A stretch of DNA of 64,000 nucleotides from Hyperoodon ampullatus (taxonomy: Eukaryota; Chordata; Mammalia; Artiodactyla; Ziphiidae): assembly GCA_949752795.1 (NCBI GenBank), contig OX457060.1:107334949-107398948 (forward strand), given 5' to 3'. The notes beneath the pieces were generated by a model. That model did not search any database and had not been told where the DNA came from. It saw nothing but the letters and a program-made list of their open reading frames with translations. Within the stretch, counting starts at the first letter, position 1, and every line of letters begins with the position of its first letter. The position numbers and the translations under genes were made by a program. Below, piece after piece: positions 62,800 through 64,000 of the stretch.

Positions 62800-64000
62800 G
62801 GTCTGTTAATTTGGTCTTGACTAGATGGAGTAGGTGAGAGAGGGTAATGGGTCAAGGATGGCTTCTAGGTATGTGGCTCTATTAACAGGAAGAAGGGTGT
62901 TGCCTGTTCCTGAGATTGAGAAGATTAAAGGAGGTCTGGGAAAGACAAAATATTTTGTTTTGAACATTTTGTACTTGAGAGATACATCTTAGAAGAGATG
63001 TGAAGCAGGCGGTTGGGCTTAGAAATTTTTCACTCAGAAAGAGATCTGAAGATATACATTTGGAAGCCATCAGTTTATAGAATGGATCTGAGGTCATAGG
63101 AATAGATGTAAGTGGGAGAGAGCAAGAGGAGGAAGAGGGAGAAAAGATGGAGAAAAGTACTCCAGCTTTAGAAATCCTTTGAGGAGCTGAATTTGTAAAA
63201 GGAGAGTAAAGGGGTGACCCTAAATGTTGGGGGGATTATCAAGAAGGTATTGTTTCAAGTATTCCAAGGGAAAGTATTTTCTTAAGAAGTAAAAACTGTT
63301 TAACTTTGTTGAATGTTCTTGATAAATCTAATAATGTGACAAAAGAAATATTTCTACTTCATTTTGCAATACTGAAATAAAGACACTACAATGAGCAACT
63401 TTTTTTTTGGTATAAAGAGAACAGATTTCAGATTGAAATGAGTTGAAGAATAAATGAATGTAAGAATATAGAAGTTGAGCTATAAAAGGGTCTGGAGAGA
63501 TAGGATAGTAACTGGGATTATTTTGCTTTTATTGTAGTTTTTATTGTCTTAAGACCAGAGATTCTAAATATGTAATGAAACAGGTTGATAATGCCAATGA
63601 AAGATGGATAATCAGTGGTTGTAGTTCCTGAGAAGCTAACAGAGGATAGGACATAAATCTTACTGACCTTTGAAAGGAAGAGAAAAAGTTTATCCAGAGT
63701 ACAAAGAAAAATGAAGGAGAATTGAGATTTATGTGAGAATTGAGATTTATGTGAGAATATGACTAAATTTGTAGTCTTTGAAGCAAATTTTATCATTGTG
63801 GGGATATTTTCTTTTCAGTGAACTAAAGGTAAAATTTGCTGAGGGTAAGGGAAGAAAAGGAATACAGAAGCTTTGAATCAGTAGGTAAGGGACTGTGGAT
63901 TAGAGGGGAAGAATAAGCTAAATATAGAACTTGTAGCATTGCTGCATTACCTGAAGTAACTTCAGAGCTTTGTGGTTATTCTCAATCCATCTGGCTTTGA
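62800..64000 (+). mobile_element. Ancient interspersed repeat, same type as 52290, continuing off the window
   Basis: Ordered blocks include 'gtcaaggatggcttctaggt', 'tggaagccatcagtttatag', 'gatctgaggtcataggaata' and 'ttcttttcagtgaactaaag'. Together they follow the purine-rich layout of an old mammalian repeat also seen at 52.3 kb. A 17-bp sequence ('gagaattgagatttatg') is tandemly repeated at about 63717-63753. No coding capacity is evident. Confidence 0.45.

Overview
This is a 64 kb piece of AT-rich mammalian nuclear DNA, almost certainly from a whale or dolphin (Cetacea). The evidence is a set of tRNA-derived CHR-type SINEs whose ends read 'cttccctggtggc...cagtggtt' (near 5223, 17608 and 34651, and inverted near 6946 and 22553), together with cetartiodactyl-type L1 elements, MIR relics and small DNA transposon relics. 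I found no host protein-coding gene, no tRNA or rRNA, and no bacterial or viral gene. Reading frames that look like genes are L1 remnants, antisense readings of repeats, or chance.

Layout. 1-5.2 kb: unassigned AT-rich DNA. 5.2-8.1 kb: a young SINE with target-site duplication (TSD), then two minus-strand L1 3' fragments, one carrying a SINE. 8.1-16.8 kb: mostly unassigned, with a hAT-type relic, a 5'-inverted L1 and an LTR-like relic. 16.8-19.6 kb: an internally deleted L1 inside one perfect 13-bp TSD, with a SINE in it. 19.6-33.7 kb: MIR, HAL1-like, mariner/Tigger-like and short L1 pieces between unassigned stretches. 33.7-48.7 kb: one long minus-strand old L1 split by a later, near full-length L1 (38.2-45.6 kb). 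48.7-54.7 kb: mostly unassigned, with a long (TA)n tract, a weak exon-like segment and an ancient repeat. 54.7-61.7 kb: another near full-length old L1 with decayed ORF2, ORF1 and tandem 5'-UTR monomers. 61.7-64 kb: more ancient-repeat relics.

The elements do not work together as a system; they record successive insertions. Every L1 protein remnant is interrupted, so none should be competent by itself. The long L1s lie almost all on the minus strand, as expected inside a plus-strand intron or by chance. I found no previously undescribed biological system. The best second-look items are the internally deleted L1 with one TSD, the tandem 5'-UTR monomers in two old L1s, the duplicated purine-rich block in the younger L1 5' UTR, and a 21-bp perfect palindrome.
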